This document shows positions 5,238 to 12,095 of a stretch of DNA of 12,868 nt, piece by piece. This stretch comes from Clostridiaceae bacterium (GTDB taxonomy: Bacteria; Bacillota_A; Clostridia; Acetivibrionales; Acetivibrionaceae). The notes under the pieces were generated by a model. That model was not told the DNA's origin. It was given only the letters and a program-made list of their open reading frames with translations, and made no database searches. Within the stretch, counting starts at the first letter, position 1; each line of letters begins with the position of its first letter. A program made the translations under genes and the position numbers. The stretch spans positions 1-12,868 of the forward strand of contig JAAZCB010000141.1 of assembly GCA_012513545.1 (NCBI GenBank), written 5' to 3'.

Positions 5238-5253
5238 TATGAGGTGATAAAAA

Positions 5254-5397
5254 ATGAAGCAAAAATATACTTGTAAGAATTGTAAATACTGTTGTCCGTT
5301 TTTAAATGGTAATTTGGGTAATTGTGGATTAGACATGAAAGAAATAGATATAGAAAAGGATAGATGTAAAAAATTCAAACTGTTGAAGGAGGAATAA
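5254..5397 (+). CDS. Second cysteine-rich small protein
   Basis: A 47-residue protein. Cysteines C7, C10, C13 and C14 (CKNCKYCC) are followed by GNCGLD (C24) and DRCKKF (C38). The layout CxxCxxCC...GxCGLD...DxCxxF resembles a recurring phage/clostridial Cys-motif domain with a C-terminal aromatic after the last Cys. A GAGGTGAT site precedes the ATG at normal distance. The last codons carry the GGAGG that serves the next gene, so the two are likely coupled. Metal binding is inferred; function unknown. Confidence 0.65.
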   Translation: MKQKYTCKNCKYCCPFLNGNLGNCGLDMKEIDIEKDRCKKFKLLKEE

Positions 5398-5402
5398 TAT
5401 AT

Positions 5403-5816
5403 ATGAAACAAAATATATCAATAGAGGATATAAACAAGCTTACAGATATACAGAAAGAGAAGTTGAGGGAATTGTGGCAGCCTGTGCCGGGAGATGTGTT
5501 TTATTATTCAGATGGTAATAATTGGTATTGCCATAACGGAGAATACATTTGCTTTAATTATGAGGATGGGTTTATTGGCATAGGAAATGAACGTTCGTTA
5601 TATAAAAGTTTCTGTTTTCCTCTGTTCTCCATAGGTCAAATGATAGAAATATTAGGCAAAAACTTATCAAGTCTCGGAATAACAAGTGGGAAGTATTATG
5701 TTGTTATTGATAAAATAATAGATCAAGAAACGGGAGAAATGTGGAATTGTGAAGAACCTGAATTATGTGATGCTCTATGGAATGCTATAGTAGATTTTAT
5801 GTTGGAGGAGGAATAG
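5403..5816 (+). CDS. Conserved-type phage hypothetical protein
   Basis: A 137-residue acidic protein. It opens with helices (ISIEDINKLTDIQKEKLRELW), then a small beta region (PGDVFYYSDGNNWYCHNGEY), and a later SIGQMIEILGKNLSSLGI segment that recalls clostridial phage hypotheticals with an LRELWxPxxGD opening. The ATG lies ten bases after GGAGG, inside the end of the upstream gene. The stop is closely followed by the next gene. No catalytic motif is apparent. Confidence 0.75.
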   Translation: MKQNISIEDINKLTDIQKEKLRELWQPVPGDVFYYSDGNNWYCHNGEYICFNYEDGFIGIGNERSLYKSFCFPLFSIGQMIEILGKNLSSLGITSGKYYVVIDKIIDQETGEMWNCEEPELCDALWNAIVDFMLEEE

Positions 5817-5821
5817 AAGGT

Positions 5822-6241
5822 ATGGGAGTAACAATAAGCTCAAAAAGATACAGTTGCGATATGGGATATAGTGGATTTAACAGATTTAGGCAAGTTGTTG
5901 CTGACAAAGTAAATAATGAATTTGCAGATCATTATAAGGAGCTTGCTAGTATCGATGTAATTATGCTTGGGGGAGAAAAGAGAAAAGAGTATTTTGAAAA
6001 ATATGATGCTAAAACGATTGAGTTTGTTAATTCGAATGTTATAACTGCTGAAGTTGCTAATTTTTTATATCAGAGTGATTGTACCGGAAAGATAGATAGA
6101 AAACAAGCAAAAGAGATATATGAATTAATTAAGGATTGTGATGATAATATAATATTTGGTTATACAGGTAGAAAAGACTGTGCAAAAATGTATGACATGA
6201 AAAATATATTTTCTGATAGAACAAAGGTTGAATGGTGTTGA
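5822..6241 (+). CDS. Uncharacterised phage family protein (SSKRYSxDMGYxGF type)
   Basis: A 139-residue protein. The reading frame is open from 5777, but GGAGGAGG sits ten bases before the ATG at 5822, so that start is chosen. Conserved-looking blocks are SSKRYSCDMGYSGFNRFR near the start, FLYQSDCTGKI and IYELIKDCDDNIIFGYTG, and RKDCAKM near the end. From memory this architecture recurs in many Firmicutes phages without known function. It is the last gene of the rightward operon, ending about 60 bases before the strong terminator. Three Asp-Cys pairs (SDC, KDC, KDC) are notable. Confidence 0.75.
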   Translation: MGVTISSKRYSCDMGYSGFNRFRQVVADKVNNEFADHYKELASIDVIMLGGEKRKEYFEKYDAKTIEFVNSNVITAEVANFLYQSDCTGKIDRKQAKEIYELIKDCDDNIIFGYTGRKDCAKMYDMKNIFSDRTKVEWC

Positions 6242-6266
6242 ACATTATACATATATCTGTTATAAT
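6238..6266 (+). promoter_or_regulatory. Possible promoter ending at a nearby terminator
   Basis: TTGAAC (6238-6243) overlaps the stop codon of the preceding gene and is followed by a 17-bp spacer and a perfect TATAAT (6261-6266). A transcript would begin near 6273 and reach the terminator at 6335 after about 60 bases, with no ORF in it. AT-rich sequence yields such matches by chance, so this is weak. Confidence 0.35.
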
Positions 6267-6300
6267 ATATATAGTTTCATAGTGTTTTTACCCTGACAAG

Positions 6301-6335
6301 AAAAAGAAGGTTATACAGGTGTGACCTTCTTTTTT
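6301..6335. terminator. Strong bidirectional terminator
   Basis: AAAAAGAAGGT (6301-6311) pairs with ACCTTCTTTTT (6324-6334), and weaker pairs extend the stem to a 4-base CAGG loop. The rightward strand ends in six T residues, and the leftward strand has TTTTTCTT. It separates the rightward accessory operon from the end of the late operon, whose last stop is only five bases away. Confidence 0.9.
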
Positions 6336-6339
6336 GTTG

Positions 6340-6705
6340 CTATCTTTTTATTGCAGCTTCAATTTTATCCCTCAAGTATTCATCCCATTTATCACCCTTA
6401 ATCTGTTGTATAGCTGTAATTGCTGAGTCACCCATAGTAGAAATGACTTTTGTTCTGGCAATCATGAAAGCTTCTTCCTTTTCTTCTGCCCCAAAGGTTC
6501 CTTCTTTTTTGAGTGCATCAACATATGTTTGTGATACTGATTTAACTGCAGTTATTACAGCATCATCCATTATGTCGAAGTACTTTTTAAAGTTATCATT
6601 TGCAATTCTAGCCTTTACATAGTTTAATGCCGGTACGATAATAAAAGGTATTACTATCAATGTTACTGCTGTCTGGATTAATTCAGCTATCATAGTTTCA
6701 CTCAT
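6340..6705 (-). CDS. LLH-family phage holin
   Basis: A 121-residue protein. One membrane segment near the start (about residues 8-30, AELIQTAVTLIVIPFIIVPAL) is followed by a charged helical tail containing DDAVITAVKSVSQTYVDAL, a GTFGAEEKEEAFMIARTK segment and DEYLRDKIEAAIKR. This is the layout of the LL-H holin superfamily (about 110-130 residues), which opens the membrane late in infection to release the lysin. It overlaps the lysin stop by four bases (ATGA) and is the last gene before the bidirectional terminator. It lies at the end of a four-gene lysis cassette. Confidence 0.8.
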   Translation of the reverse strand: MSETMIAELIQTAVTLIVIPFIIVPALNYVKARIANDNFKKYFDIMDDAVITAVKSVSQTYVDALKKEGTFGAEEKEEAFMIARTKVISTMGDSAITAIQQIKGDKWDEYLRDKIEAAIKR

Positions 6706-7382
6706 ATACTATTCATCCTCTCTTTTAACATATTTATTTGACCTTTAAGGTCATTAATCATAGCCTGTTGTTGTGCCATTATTGCGAAATTCTCAGCTCT
6801 TTTTATGCTATCCTCGAAGCGTTTTTCATGGATAACAATACCGGAATTACGCAAAAATGTATAAGGTTCTTCGCCCCAATGAGGTTTTGGTGGTTCCGGT
6901 TCATAAGAAATGAACGGACATTTAAGCCATTCAATCCAAGGATAATCCCTTAAATTAGACTGAATAACACCTATTGCTGTACCTCTGGATTCTATTACTT
7001 TTCCGTTACCGATATATACCCCTATGTGTCCAGACTTCCATACACATAGTCCAGGTATTTCGGGAATAGTTTTGATCGGTCCTTTTTCTTTTGCAGCTTC
7101 ATACATCCCATTTGCTGATTTGTCATTATTGGGGTTATATACAGCTTTTTCACCGTCCCACCATATGTAACTTTTAATAAGTCCCACACAGTCAGTAACC
7201 ATTCTATTCATCCACTTACTGCGAATGGTGGCTTCTTTATCTCCTACACCCTTAGGGTATTGTCTCATTTTATCCTGCAGGAATTGTTCTGTTAACTTGT
7301 TGCCGAAGCTACCCCATACATAACCCCATTTTTCATTTAAGGCTTTTTGGGCATGTTCTACTAATCCTATATTATCTTTCAA
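6702..7382 (-). CDS. NlpC/P60 endolysin with SLH-like tail
   Basis: A 226-residue lysin. The NlpC/P60 papain-like domain (about 5-160) shows YVWGSFGN at 21-28, TDCVGLIK with catalytic C65, KSGHIGVYIGNG with H119, and VIESRG with E131 as a possible third residue. A linker rich in Pro and Glu (160-170) leads to a HWGEEPYTFLRNSGIVIHEK segment with RAENFAIMAQ, which resembles a single S-layer-homology-like cell-wall module, then a short coiled coil. It would cut peptidoglycan peptides; no signal peptide is seen, so a holin is needed. The start is TTG (7382) directly after a TAG, with AGGTGAT before it; no usable ATG precedes the active-site region. Confidence 0.85.
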   Translation of the reverse strand: MKDNIGLVEHAQKALNEKWGYVWGSFGNKLTEQFLQDKMRQYPKGVGDKEATIRSKWMNRMVTDCVGLIKSYIWWDGEKAVYNPNNDKSANGMYEAAKEKGPIKTIPEIPGLCVWKSGHIGVYIGNGKVIESRGTAIGVIQSNLRDYPWIEWLKCPFISYEPEPPKPHWGEEPYTFLRNSGIVIHEKRFEDSIKRAENFAIMAQQQAMINDLKGQINMLKERMNSI

Positions 7383-7391
7383 CTATATCAC

Positions 7392-7658
7392 CTACTTTCC
7401 TATAAGCTTATTAAAAAAGTACCCGGCAACTAAGCCGAGTACTGCAATAATAAAACCTCTTACTAATTCGTTCCATCTGTTTCCGGGGCCTGCTGCTAAT
7501 AAATCAACCTTTGCCATGAGTTGGTCTAAGGCTTTTTCAATATTCTTGAGAGTTAAACAAGTTGTGCTTGATGTCTTCTCAAGCTCATTAACCCGGGTCC
7601 ATAATTCCTTTACATCACGCTGTAAAGCTTCAACTACTTTTTCAAGCCCATCACTCAT
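7392..7658 (-). CDS. XhlA-like holin accessory protein
   Basis: An 88-residue protein. A coiled coil (residues about 1-50, VVEALQRDVKELWTRVNELEK) is followed by one C-terminal membrane helix (about 62-84, ELVRGFIIAVLGLVAGYFF). This is the layout of haemolysin XhlA-like proteins, which accompany holins and lysins in Bacillus and Clostridium phages and help lysis. GGGGGATTAATAATG provides a good start. Located immediately before the lysin, whose ribosome-binding site overlaps its stop. Confidence 0.8.
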   Translation of the reverse strand: MSDGLEKVVEALQRDVKELWTRVNELEKTSSTTCLTLKNIEKALDQLMAKVDLLAAGPGNRWNELVRGFIIAVLGLVAGYFFNKLIGK

Positions 7659-7660
7659 TA

Positions 7661-7936
7661 TTAATCCCCCTTTACTTTGGCGGTTTCGGTGGTTTCGGGG
7701 GCTTCGGTGGTTTGAATAGTATCTTTTTCACGACACTCCATATACTCATTTGTAGCACTTCCTTCCTGATAATCTGTGTAACCTAAAAAATAAAATCCTG
7801 CTATAACCGAAAGGGTTATGCAGAATAATGCGGTTATTATTACTATTGCAGTTACAATCCTTTTGTTAATCTCGTCTGCTTTGGTTATAAGTAAATCCAA
7901 CACTTTAATAACCTCTATTACTGTAGATTCATCCAT
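7661..7936 (-). CDS. Single-pass membrane protein of the lysis cassette
   Basis: A 91-residue protein with one long hydrophobic segment (about 26-54, RIVTAIVIITALFCITLSVIAGFYFLGY) after a short helical head (IEVIKVLDLLITKADEINK). The tail is Thr/Glu-rich (TTEAPETTETAK). In DNA, that tail is encoded by a short GGTTTCGG-type micro-repeat (about 7678-7713). It is the first gene of the lysis cassette, just two bases upstream of the XhlA-like gene. The family is not recognised; a holin partner or antiholin is plausible. The ribosome-binding site is weak (GGTGATTAGTGT). Confidence 0.7.
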   Translation of the reverse strand: MDESTVIEVIKVLDLLITKADEINKRIVTAIVIITALFCITLSVIAGFYFLGYTDYQEGSATNEYMECREKDTIQTTEAPETTETAKVKGD

Positions 7937-7939
7937 ACA

Positions 7940-8011
7940 CTAATCACCAGCCTTTCTTAAAATGTCGTTAAAGGCTGTTATATCTATGTAACCATCACCA
8001 TTAACACATCC
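7940..8011 (-). pseudogene. Dockerin/EF-hand-like C-terminal remnant
   Basis: In the minus frame ending at TAG (7942-7940), the codons read GCVNGDGYIDITAFNDIL followed by RKAGD. This is very close to a dockerin-type calcium loop (DVNGDGxID...LR), though the first coordinating Asp is Cys. The frame is open upstream to about 8077, but no ATG, GTG or TTG start with a ribosome-binding site exists, and the upstream part is the RNA terminator. It therefore looks like the residue of a longer gene rather than an expressed protein. Twenty-three residues are few, so chance similarity is possible. Confidence 0.4.
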
Positions 8012-8020
8012 TTTCTTGTA

Positions 8021-8056
8021 GAAAATAAAAAGAGAACTACATTTCTGTAGCTCTCT
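8021..8056 (-). terminator. Intrinsic terminator upstream of the lysis genes
   Basis: On the minus strand AGAGAGCTACA (8056 to 8046) pairs with TGTAGTTCTCT (8041 to 8031), an 11-bp stem with one G-U pair closed by a GAAA tetraloop, followed by TTTTATTTTC. It lies 85 bases before the first lysis ATG, so polymerase must pass it, or start again, to express lysis genes from upstream. Confidence 0.9.
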
Positions 8057-8170
8057 CTGTGAGGATGTATTAACGTATCAACATCCCCATTGCCCAATTG
8101 GGGTCTGCCCTGATTAATGCCGGGAAACACTCGGGCAGAGTGCTTGTCGTGTTGCAATCACTATCCCGGC
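8021..8170 (-). ncRNA. Novel structured RNA between virion and lysis genes
   Basis: A consensus-like promoter (8177-8206) would start transcription at about 8170, exactly at the first base of a 7-bp stem (GCCGGGA with TCCCGGC, 8164-8170 and 8119-8125). That stem encloses a small GTG/CAC hairpin and an 8-bp hairpin (8125-8132 with 8138-8145) with loop TGCCC. The loop can pair with GGGCAG made from 8105-8110, giving a pseudoknot. A CCCCAATTGGGCAATGGGG hairpin and a GGATGT/ACATCC hairpin follow, then the terminator. The resulting RNA is about 150 bases with no convincing ORF. I do not recognise an Rfam class. It could be a free RNA, or a leader that controls read-through into lysis genes. Confidence 0.65.
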
Positions 8171-8176
8171 CTTGTT

Positions 8177-8206
8177 ATAATATAAAATTTTGGATTCAAT
8201 TGTCAA
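8177..8206 (-). promoter_or_regulatory. Promoter of the structured RNA / lysis region
   Basis: On the minus strand a perfect TTGACA (8206 to 8201) overlaps the last codons of the large virion gene; after an 18-bp spacer TATTAT (8182 to 8177) follows. Transcription would begin about seven bases later, near 8170. Confidence 0.7.
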
Positions 8207-11200
8207 GTTGTTTTTTGTTCTTCAACAGTTCCTTTTTAGCCTTGTCGTAGTTATCCCTGACAATTTTACTTAACATTTTACTTTTTTCATCATCCGATGC
8301 CTTTTTATACTTCGGTGAATTAATCAATAGCAGTATCTTATTATAGTTTTCTTCGCCCATGGTACGCTGAAATTCGGTTACTTCTTTAGGGGTTAATTGT
8401 ATTGTTTTACCACTAGAAGTAAGTTTATATGGTGCAACTTTCGGTAGTATATCCGTTTCATTTGTCGATTTATAAAGCCTTGCTATTTCTTTTGTTACTT
8501 CATCATCTGACTTGCCTTTGCTATAACCCGGACTAAAGAATTGTTCCAATGGGCTATTTTGCTTTTGCTCTTTCCCAAATACATCAAGTTTAGGCTCAAG
8601 AAGTTTCGAAGCAAAAGGAGTTTTGGCAAGGATTTCTTTACCGAATTTCTTAACCGGATTCGGGTCATATGTGCTTCTTCTTACCGGGTCAATGCTCCTT
8701 GTTGCCTGACCGAACAGTGTAGGGAATGCCTGTTCAAAATATGCTACAGGTAAACCCATTATTTTTTCTGTTGGACTGCCGTAACTTCCACCAAACAAAT
8801 CTTTTATGTTTTGCAGCATAGACATATTAAATATGGTATCGCCCCCTGCTGCTACTGCTTCGGTTATCCCTTCAATATCAACATTATCCTTTTTAGCAAC
8901 ACTTTCATACATAACCATTCCCATTGCAAAAGGTACAGCGAATGGTTGCGCCCAATCAAATGTATAGCTACCTATAGGTGTAATAATAGAATTTGGTTGC
9001 TCGCCCATCTGGTTTAATATTGCTTCGGCATTTTTACTTGTACTCTTTTCACTTCTCGCCCAACCTAAAGAAGCAAGCAAGAAGCCTAACCCTGCAATAG
9101 ATGTCCCGGCCATGCCTTTTGATAAAGTTTCAATCACTTCTGCCGGGGCTTTATTTTTGCTATAAATCAATTTCAATAATCCAACAGGTGAATAATCAAT
9201 TGAACTGCTTACTATGTTGGCCGGGGTTTTACTGAATGGAATTGCTGCTTCTGTAAGTTTGCCTACAACTCCACCTTTTGCTTTAGCCCTGTTGATAAAA
9301 GAAGCAACCATATTGGTTTGTTTGAATGTTGCTTCCATTGCTCTACGTTTAGCATATTGATGGGCTTGTTCTGTTACCTTCCCTAATTTGTTGGCATTCA
9401 TATACTGGCCTAATGAATCCTTATAGGCATTCTGAAAAAATATAGCATCTTCCCAATTCAATGTGTTTTTTGAAAATTGATTTAATGCTTCAAGCCATTT
9501 CGTTTTGAATATGGGCTTTTCATAATTCAACAATCTTAAGTTTTCTATATCCCATCGGCCAATATTAAGTAAATCTTTTTGGTTATCTTTCCATGCCTTT
9601 TCAACTATAGGAATAAGAGATTTATTTCTTTTCCAGAATACAGACTTAGTTCTTCCCCCAGGCTTAATTATCTTTGCTTTTTCTGCTGCCTTTTCTACCA
9701 TTGCCCCAATAGCATCCGAATACTTACGCAATCCTAACATCAAAACGTTACCGCCGATGTTTCGAGCATGGGTTTTCGGATTAAACAACATGGCCATCCT
9801 TCTCCAAGCATCAAACTTTTCCATATTCGTAACCGGAATTCTTTTTGAGATACGGTTAAAAATATCTTCGAGAACTTTATCTCTTTCGAATTCACTTTTG
9901 TTTACCATGTCATTAAGTATTTTGATTTCATCATCTGTCAAATCAATGTTCTTCCACTTGTCGCCGAAACGCTTTGCTCCATCCCTGTTTAATTTGTCAA
10001 GGTTATTCTGTATAAAGATTGCCGTTGCTTCTGGGTCTGCCTGTCTCAATATGTTTGCTGCTTGAGAAAACTGTCCAGCCTTGGTTAGTTTTTCGGCCAT
10101 GTCTGATATAATTCTTCTCCCTAAGTCAATGTTACCTTCTTTAATTGCCTGATTAGATAACATCTTTGCCAATGGAACATCTTCTGGCCTAAAGTTATTC
10201 AGGTTCCTATCCCATTCACTTAAAGCCGTATTAAATCCTTTTGCATATATAGCTTCTGCTTTTTGCAACGTTTCTTTGTTACTAAGCCTTTCATATGACA
10301 ATGGCTTTTCTTCAAAGGACTTTCTTAAATCGTCATTCATATATGAATCTGTTCTAATGTTTTTGGAAAATCCTCTTTCTAGCCGTTGGAGTTTTTCTTT
10401 TGCTTCAGCAAAAAGTTGAAGGTCAATTTTAATTCCTTTTTTCTGTTGCTCTTCCAATGATTTAACATAGCTTTTTAATTCTATTACATCATCTGGTATA
10501 CTTGATTTTTTAGATTGTAAGTCTGCAATTTGCTTATCAATGTCCTGTATGAATTTAGAATTGTTAGTTTTGTTCTTGGTCCCTGTCATTAAATCATTTT
10601 GGAATTGCAACATTTTCTTTGAGCGTGTTAATTTTTCTATCTCCGTATCTATTGGAGTAGGTTTCTTTGGAACATCAGCTTTTGGTTCAAGTTTAGCATT
10701 TTGAATTTCAGGGGTCTTTCCTCTTACTTCCCGGAAAGGAAATTCCCTTGTGCCTTTTGCTCTGTCGTATATAGATGGTTCCGGTTTGTATGGTTCAGGC
10801 TGTCTTACAAAATCATATTTCTGCCCGGTTCCTGTATACTCACCTTGTTTAAGTAAATCAATTTTAGCCTGTTGTTGCTTTAGTTTATCACTTAGTTTAT
10901 TTACTGTTGGAGGTAGTTGTTTCTTTTTGAGTTCGCCTTTTGCTGTTTGAAAAGGTGCTTCAACTCTCTGCGCATTATTATAATCAGGTAAATTAACAAC
11001 CCTTCTTGTACGGTCAATCATTTCTTGACCTACATTAATCTTCTGTGGTATTCCTTCCGGCAATGCTAAAGGCTGTTTAGGTGGGGTGCTCAACTCATTA
11101 ATATTTCTTACTACACTCCCCCCTGATGTACCGTAAAAATCAGCTTTAGGTTTCAATGGTGCCGGTATAGGTTTAGCAGGTGGCATCTGTATTGATGTAC

Positions 11201-12083
11201 TCTCAGGCAACATTAATATATCTCTTGCTGCCGGAAGCTCCTTTACAACTTGTGCTTTGGTTTCGACCGGTAAATCTTTCAAGGCTTTCATATCGATGTT
11301 GTCAAGTGCTTCACCTATAAGATGTTTTTTAATTGCTTTACCTGCAGGTCCCAATGCTCCAAGTAATACGTCTATTCCCGCTCCTATCCCTGCACCTTCT
11401 AACATAGCTTTGGGGACTTTACGGACATCTCCTGTCTCTACCAATGTTTGAATGGCATCCAAAGGGGCCCCAACAATAGCACCTTCTACAACATTCTTCA
11501 TTATTGGACTTGCTATATTTTTTGTTGCTACTGCTGTAACTGGTTTTAAGGCTTTTGCTGATACCGTAGAAGGTACAACATATCCAGCTAAGTTACCTAT
11601 TGTTCTAGCTCCTTGAGTATTTGCTTGACCTTCTTGGTATGCCTTATTAGTCAAAAACCCTGTAACTGAAGGTTTACCTGTAATCCTTTCTTTTAGTTTG
11701 TCTCCTGCATTTGCTGCAAGTTCCATTGCTTTATCTTGAAGCCCCAATGTTGCACTATTAGTAAATCCTAACAATGCCTGATTGACAGGCTGGTTAAAAG
11801 TCTTTTCATAATCTTCTAATAATTCATTGGTAAACTTAGTGCGTGAGTCCAAAGGTTTACTCTCTAATGTTGTGTTAGGGTATGGTATATTTTTAACGTT
11901 TCCCAGTGCAGGACTTTTAAATATTTCAGGTATAGGGACAGGTTTTGACTTTGGTTCTACCTTCAACACAATTCCTTTACCCGCTTCTTTGATAGGTTGA
12001 TTTAATTCAGCTTTTCTTTTTTGAATATCTTTTGATAATAAACTATTAGCTTTGCGTTTCTTTATATCTTCTGAAAGGCTCAT
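8196..12083 (-). CDS. Large multidomain virion/ejection-type protein (LPD38-like)
   Basis: A 1295-residue protein, the largest in the window. Its N-terminus has a short internal repeat (EDIKKRKA at 5-12, KDIQKRKA at 18-25). Residues about 101-255 are Ala/Gly-rich amphipathic helices. A Pro/Lys-rich linker (about 290-480) and coiled coils (about 480-600) follow. The C-terminal half holds FNPKTHARNIGGN (near 771), PFSKTPANIV (near 949), a hydrophobic segment (about 990-1006) and FAVPFAMGMVMY (near 1053). These motifs recall large polyvalent proteins with an LPD38 domain, found in phages as internal virion or DNA-ejection proteins. AAGGTGAT precedes the ATG. No catalytic site was recognised. It may form or line an ejection channel; that is inference. 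Confidence 0.6.
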   Translation of the reverse strand: MSLSEDIKKRKANSLLSKDIQKRKAELNQPIKEAGKGIVLKVEPKSKPVPIPEIFKSPALGNVKNIPYPNTTLESKPLDSRTKFTNELLEDYEKTFNQPVNQALLGFTNSATLGLQDKAMELAANAGDKLKERITGKPSVTGFLTNKAYQEGQANTQGARTIGNLAGYVVPSTVSAKALKPVTAVATKNIASPIMKNVVEGAIVGAPLDAIQTLVETGDVRKVPKAMLEGAGIGAGIDVLLGALGPAGKAIKKHLIGEALDNIDMKALKDLPVETKAQVVKELPAARDILMLPESTSIQMPPAKPIPAPLKPKADFYGTSGGSVVRNINELSTPPKQPLALPEGIPQKINVGQEMIDRTRRVVNLPDYNNAQRVEAPFQTAKGELKKKQLPPTVNKLSDKLKQQQAKIDLLKQGEYTGTGQKYDFVRQPEPYKPEPSIYDRAKGTREFPFREVRGKTPEIQNAKLEPKADVPKKPTPIDTEIEKLTRSKKMLQFQNDLMTGTKNKTNNSKFIQDIDKQIADLQSKKSSIPDDVIELKSYVKSLEEQQKKGIKIDLQLFAEAKEKLQRLERGFSKNIRTDSYMNDDLRKSFEEKPLSYERLSNKETLQKAEAIYAKGFNTALSEWDRNLNNFRPEDVPLAKMLSNQAIKEGNIDLGRRIISDMAEKLTKAGQFSQAANILRQADPEATAIFIQNNLDKLNRDGAKRFGDKWKNIDLTDDEIKILNDMVNKSEFERDKVLEDIFNRISKRIPVTNMEKFDAWRRMAMLFNPKTHARNIGGNVLMLGLRKYSDAIGAMVEKAAEKAKIIKPGGRTKSVFWKRNKSLIPIVEKAWKDNQKDLLNIGRWDIENLRLLNYEKPIFKTKWLEALNQFSKNTLNWEDAIFFQNAYKDSLGQYMNANKLGKVTEQAHQYAKRRAMEATFKQTNMVASFINRAKAKGGVVGKLTEAAIPFSKTPANIVSSSIDYSPVGLLKLIYSKNKAPAEVIETLSKGMAGTSIAGLGFLLASLGWARSEKSTSKNAEAILNQMGEQPNSIITPIGSYTFDWAQPFAVPFAMGMVMYESVAKKDNVDIEGITEAVAAGGDTIFNMSMLQNIKDLFGGSYGSPTEKIMGLPVAYFEQAFPTLFGQATRSIDPVRRSTYDPNPVKKFGKEILAKTPFASKLLEPKLDVFGKEQKQNSPLEQFFSPGYSKGKSDDEVTKEIARLYKSTNETDILPKVAPYKLTSSGKTIQLTPKEVTEFQRTMGEENYNKILLLINSPKYKKASDDEKSKMLSKIVRDNYDKAKKELLKNKKQLDN

Positions 12084-12095
12084 TTAATCACCTTC

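Noticed and set aside
5229..5411. Leftward open frame across the Cys-rich gene and the next start
   Set aside because: No start signal; the rightward frames there have good ribosome-binding sites and conserved-looking Cys spacing.
7678..7713. GGTTTCGG-type micro-repeat as a possible regulatory repeat
   Set aside because: It lies in coding sequence and simply encodes the Thr/Glu-rich tail of the membrane protein.
8119..8170. tRNA-like fold: 7-bp acceptor-like stem, TA at positions 8-9, a GTG/CAC arm, and a 7-base loop CTGCCCG that could show a GCC anticodon
   Set aside because: There is no T-arm, no space for one, extra bases between the arms and no CCA end. The loop pairs better as part of a pseudoknot. 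It is reported as part of the structured RNA, not as a tRNA.
9757..10065. Rightward open frames of 60-100 codons inside the large virion gene
   Set aside because: They lie antisense to a long intact gene and lack start signals or recognisable domains.
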